This document shows positions 61,656 through 64,000 of a stretch of DNA of 64,000 bases, in pieces. Position 1 is the first letter of the stretch. The number at the start of each line of letters is the position of its first letter. Position numbers and translations under genes: made by a program. This DNA comes from Bacteroides luti (GTDB lineage Bacteria > Bacteroidota > Bacteroidia > Bacteroidales > Bacteroidaceae), in NCBI RefSeq assembly GCF_900128905.1, contig NZ_FQTV01000018.1, positions 1 to 64,000 of the forward strand, read 5' to 3'. The notes below the pieces were generated by a model. It did not search any database. It was not told where the DNA came from and saw only the letters and a program-made list of their open reading frames with translations.

Positions 61656-63116
61656 TTAATTCTTAGTAACTGTCATTTTCTCTGTTAACTGGTTCAGTAA
61701 AATAGTATATTTACCTGCTGTACTTACTTTCCATTTCCGGTCAATATCTCCATTCCCTGCAATATGCTTATCAACAAAAGTTATATTCTCTGTACCATCA
61801 GTCAAGGCTTTACCATCAGCAGTTGCCATAAACCAGGCACCCATCCAGTCACCTTGCTTATCACATGTGAACTTAATATCGCCAGCTGTCAGGTTTCCTG
61901 TCCAGGTAAAGGTGTAAGCATCTACTGCCGTCATAGCTGTTGCATTATCTATACTCCATCCATTAGGGGTAGCGTCGCCAACCATATAAATACCTGCATA
62001 AGGAGTAAACTCGGTCATAACCATTGATTCTTTGCCTGGAGTAATATCAAGAGCAATCTTGTATGCCTTGCCACACTGACTCTGCGTCATTGACCACTTG
62101 TTATCACCAGTATCGTCAAGTTTTACAGCAGTCCATGTATAAGGCGCATTTGCAGTAGTAGGATGATACATGTTATTCCAGCCTTGGGCTGTTGCAAATT
62201 TAAACTCACCGCCATCATTCCAGTTAAAGACAGCTCCGTAACGGAAAATAAACGGATTGGCAGGATCTTGTGTCATTTCTGTAAAATTCCAACTGGAGAA
62301 TGATCCGACAAACCAGATCTTACTATACGGAGGAACTGCTGTTGCGCTCTTTACCACAGAAATAGAAAGATTTAAAAGGTTTACTTTAATTGTGTAATAA
62401 CCAGCTTCATCAATAGAGAATTGTTCATCTGGGTTATCAAAGGAACTACGGTAAATCAGTTTCAAATCACTCGATGCAGCATCGCGGTTATAGGAAGGTA
62501 TAAAGCTGCCTAATGTTGTAATAAACTTAAAGGTTCCTTTATTCAGGTTGCCACTCCAGGTAAAAATACCATTTGTAGTTCGTTGCATTGCGGCTGCATT
62601 ATCTGCATTAAATCCGTTGGGAGTTGCACTGCCAATAAGATATAAAGTAGAAGATACTGGCTTATAAGTAGTAGCAGCGAAACTTGTTTTTGCTGTTTGT
62701 ACTTCAACATTGGCATCGGCAACAGTTGCCGTGATGCGTGCTTCCAGATCAGCGGATTTATTGTAATCTACACCCAGTTCTTTGGTAATAATCTCATTCA
62801 AATCTTCAACGGTATATTTCAGAGAATAAACCTGCTGACCAAGATCTACGTAATAAGCTTTGGTAAAGTTGTTACCTGCTTTATCGATTTCAAGGGTATA
62901 GCTGATTGCTGCATTGGTTCCTTTATTGGTACCGGTTGTCCAATTGAAAGTAATACCATCGCCGGCAGCATTATTTTCATTAAGAGCGACGTTGGTTGCA
63001 CTGACAGTCAGAGCAAGCTCTTCCTCACCTTTGTTGAGTTCCATCAAATTATCACTGCATGCTGAAAATGCTAAACACCCAGCAAGGACTAATAATATGC
63101 TATATATTTTTTTCAT
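61656..63116 (-). CDS. SusE/SusF-like outer-membrane glycan-binding lipoprotein
   Basis: The 486-residue protein has a lipobox (FSAC, cysteine at about 20). A SusE-type N-terminal domain (about 35-150) shows FNWTTGTNKGTNAAISYTLEIDKAG. Three related starch-binding-like beta domains follow; two open with LYLIGSATPNGFNADNAAAM and IYMVGDATPNGWSIDNATAM. The third, IWFVGSFSSWNFTEM, lies between. Repeats of this kind bind glycans at the cell surface through aromatic residues. It sits between SusD and GH66, the usual order of a dextran locus (SusC, SusD, SusE-like, GH66). Its sequence would suit alpha-glucan or dextran binding. Confidence 0.88.
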   Translation of the reverse strand: MKKIYSILLVLAGCLAFSACSDNLMELNKGEEELALTVSATNVALNENNAAGDGITFNWTTGTNKGTNAAISYTLEIDKAGNNFTKAYYVDLGQQVYSLKYTVEDLNEIITKELGVDYNKSADLEARITATVADANVEVQTAKTSFAATTYKPVSSTLYLIGSATPNGFNADNAAAMQRTTNGIFTWSGNLNKGTFKFITTLGSFIPSYNRDAASSDLKLIYRSSFDNPDEQFSIDEAGYYTIKVNLLNLSISVVKSATAVPPYSKIWFVGSFSSWNFTEMTQDPANPFIFRYGAVFNWNDGGEFKFATAQGWNNMYHPTTANAPYTWTAVKLDDTGDNKWSMTQSQCGKAYKIALDITPGKESMVMTEFTPYAGIYMVGDATPNGWSIDNATAMTAVDAYTFTWTGNLTAGDIKFTCDKQGDWMGAWFMATADGKALTDGTENITFVDKHIAGNGDIDRKWKVSTAGKYTILLNQLTEKMTVTKN

Positions 63117-63147
63117 ATTTTCTTATTTTGATAATATCTATGAGTGA

Positions 63148-64000
63148 TTAATAACCTGGATTTTGCACCATTGCATTATTGCTATCCATTTCTGTCTGAG
63201 GGATAGGTAGTAACAGACGGTCTTTAGTAACATTTGTCTTTCCAATAGATTTCAGGTAGTTGATAGCATATTCACCATTTTTCCCGATACGGATCAGGTC
63301 GAACCAGCGCTGACATTCAAAAGCAAACTCCATGCGACGTTCGTGTATAATCACTTCTCGCATATCCGACTGAGACTTTCCACTAATATTAGCCAGACCA
63401 GCACGCTTGCGAACAATGTTCAACGGAGTTTCGGCAGCTGTTGTTTTGCCCATTTCATTCAAAGCTTCAGCTTTCATAAGAAGAATATCTGCATAACGAT
63501 AAACTACAAAGTTGCTTGGGTTAGTGTTATATTCTGGAGAATCTTTTTTGCTAACTAGGAACTTACGCACATTGTAACCTGTGTAAGACCATGAAGGATC
63601 ATAAGCAATACCATCAAAATCAGGACAGCCTGAATAAAGGACAGTAACATCTTTACGCAAATCCCCCGTTTCATAAGAATCTACAAATTCCTTTGTTGGC
63701 TGGTTCCAACCATAACCTCCGGCAACAATACCAGAATTACGAGGGCCCATAAAGGTACTCAACCATGATGACTGACCATCTGTACCCCAGAAATTGTAGG
63801 AAGTATCTCCTGTATATTGAATTTCAAAAATGGATTCGGCACCATTATTGGCCTTTATACCAAAGTTATCTGCATATTTGTAACCGCTCAGATCATATCC
63901 CATGCTTGTAACCTGATCGCAAAGATCTGCAACCATCTGATAATATTCTGTATGATTGGGGGCTAATACCAAATATACCTTTGCCAGCTGAGTGCATGCT
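63148..64000 (-). CDS. SusD family lipoprotein, C-terminal part (runs off the window)
   Basis: The frame is open to the window end, so the N-terminus lies beyond base 64000. The 284 visible codons include ACTQLAKVYLVLAPN (a SusD helix), FEIQYTGDTSYNFWG and VYRYADILLMKAEALNEMG. HERRMEFAFECQRWFDLIRIG and the end DSNNAMVQNPGY are also present. These are typical SusD/RagB C-terminal blocks. An internal codon at 63972 reads TTG and should not be taken as the start. It leads, with the missing SusC, the GH66 locus and is followed after 31 bases by the SusE-like gene. Confidence 0.93.
   Translation of the reverse strand, partial: ACTQLAKVYLVLAPNHTEYYQMVADLCDQVTSMGYDLSGYKYADNFGIKANNGAESIFEIQYTGDTSYNFWGTDGQSSWLSTFMGPRNSGIVAGGYGWNQPTKEFVDSYETGDLRKDVTVLYSGCPDFDGIAYDPSWSYTGYNVRKFLVSKKDSPEYNTNPSNFVVYRYADILLMKAEALNEMGKTTAAETPLNIVRKRAGLANISGKSQSDMREVIIHERRMEFAFECQRWFDLIRIGKNGEYAINYLKSIGKTNVTKDRLLLPIPQTEMDSNNAMVQNPGY

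Overview
The window looks like chromosomal DNA of a Bacteroides-like member of the Bacteroidales. The sequence is AT-rich. It carries SusC/SusD-type polysaccharide utilisation loci (PULs), SprA next to RuvA, a Bacteroidetes-type malic enzyme and several promoters of the TTTG-N19-TAnnTTTG form. Ribosome binding sites of the Shine-Dalgarno type are generally missing. I cannot name the species. No rRNA, tRNA or CRISPR array was recognised.

Layout. 1-939 is a non-coding stretch with repeats. 940-6240 is a tight five-gene + strand operon of unknown function: a four-helix membrane protein, a P-loop GTPase, two single-pass proteins sharing a related N-terminal domain, and a lipoprotein with a retroviral-type aspartic protease motif. 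It is my main candidate for an undescribed system, probably one in which a cytoplasmic GTPase is coupled to sensing or proteolysis in the periplasm. 6468-14441 (-) holds sprA and ruvA. 14671-16403 (+) holds diaminopimelate dehydrogenase and lgt. 17083-20252 (-) holds an M24 peptidase, an RlpA-like protein and a glutamate dehydrogenase. 20468-25666 (+) holds a large receiver-like/PEP-synthase-like protein, a nitroreductase-like protein and a GH29 fucosidase. 26069-32430 (-) holds a prolyl oligopeptidase, a second glutamate dehydrogenase and malic enzyme. 32572-33012 (+) is a hotdog thioesterase.

33075-42964 (-) is a complete PUL: SusC, SusD, a GH27 alpha-galactosidase, a metzincin-like lipoprotein and a GH127 enzyme. 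A protease with alpha-galactosidase and beta-L-arabinofuranosidase activities would suit plant hydroxyproline-rich glycoproteins such as extensin. 43353-46200 holds a frameshifted LuxR-type regulator, serine acetyltransferase and a PatB/MalY-type C-S lyase.

46.2-50.3 kb is an accessory islet. It has a Fic N-terminal remnant behind a palindromic operator-like array, a HEPN-like protein, an AlbA_2/HATPase protein and a HipA remnant beside paired palindromes. 50348-54525 (-) is a GH20/GH29 pair suited to host-type glycans. 54.5-55.9 kb is a repeat-rich gap with a decayed IS66 transposase fragment. 55937-57062 (+) is a VOC/DUF5131 pair. 57167-64000 (-) is the end of a dextran-type PUL (SusD, SusE-like, GH66 and a six-hairpin glycosidase-like lipoprotein) that runs off the window.

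Several intergenic repeat families occur: GGTGGACAGG, CCCTCACC, GATCTAGC, and TGTACA at an exact 22-bp period. The TGTACA array is flanked by hairpin-like arms at two separate loci.
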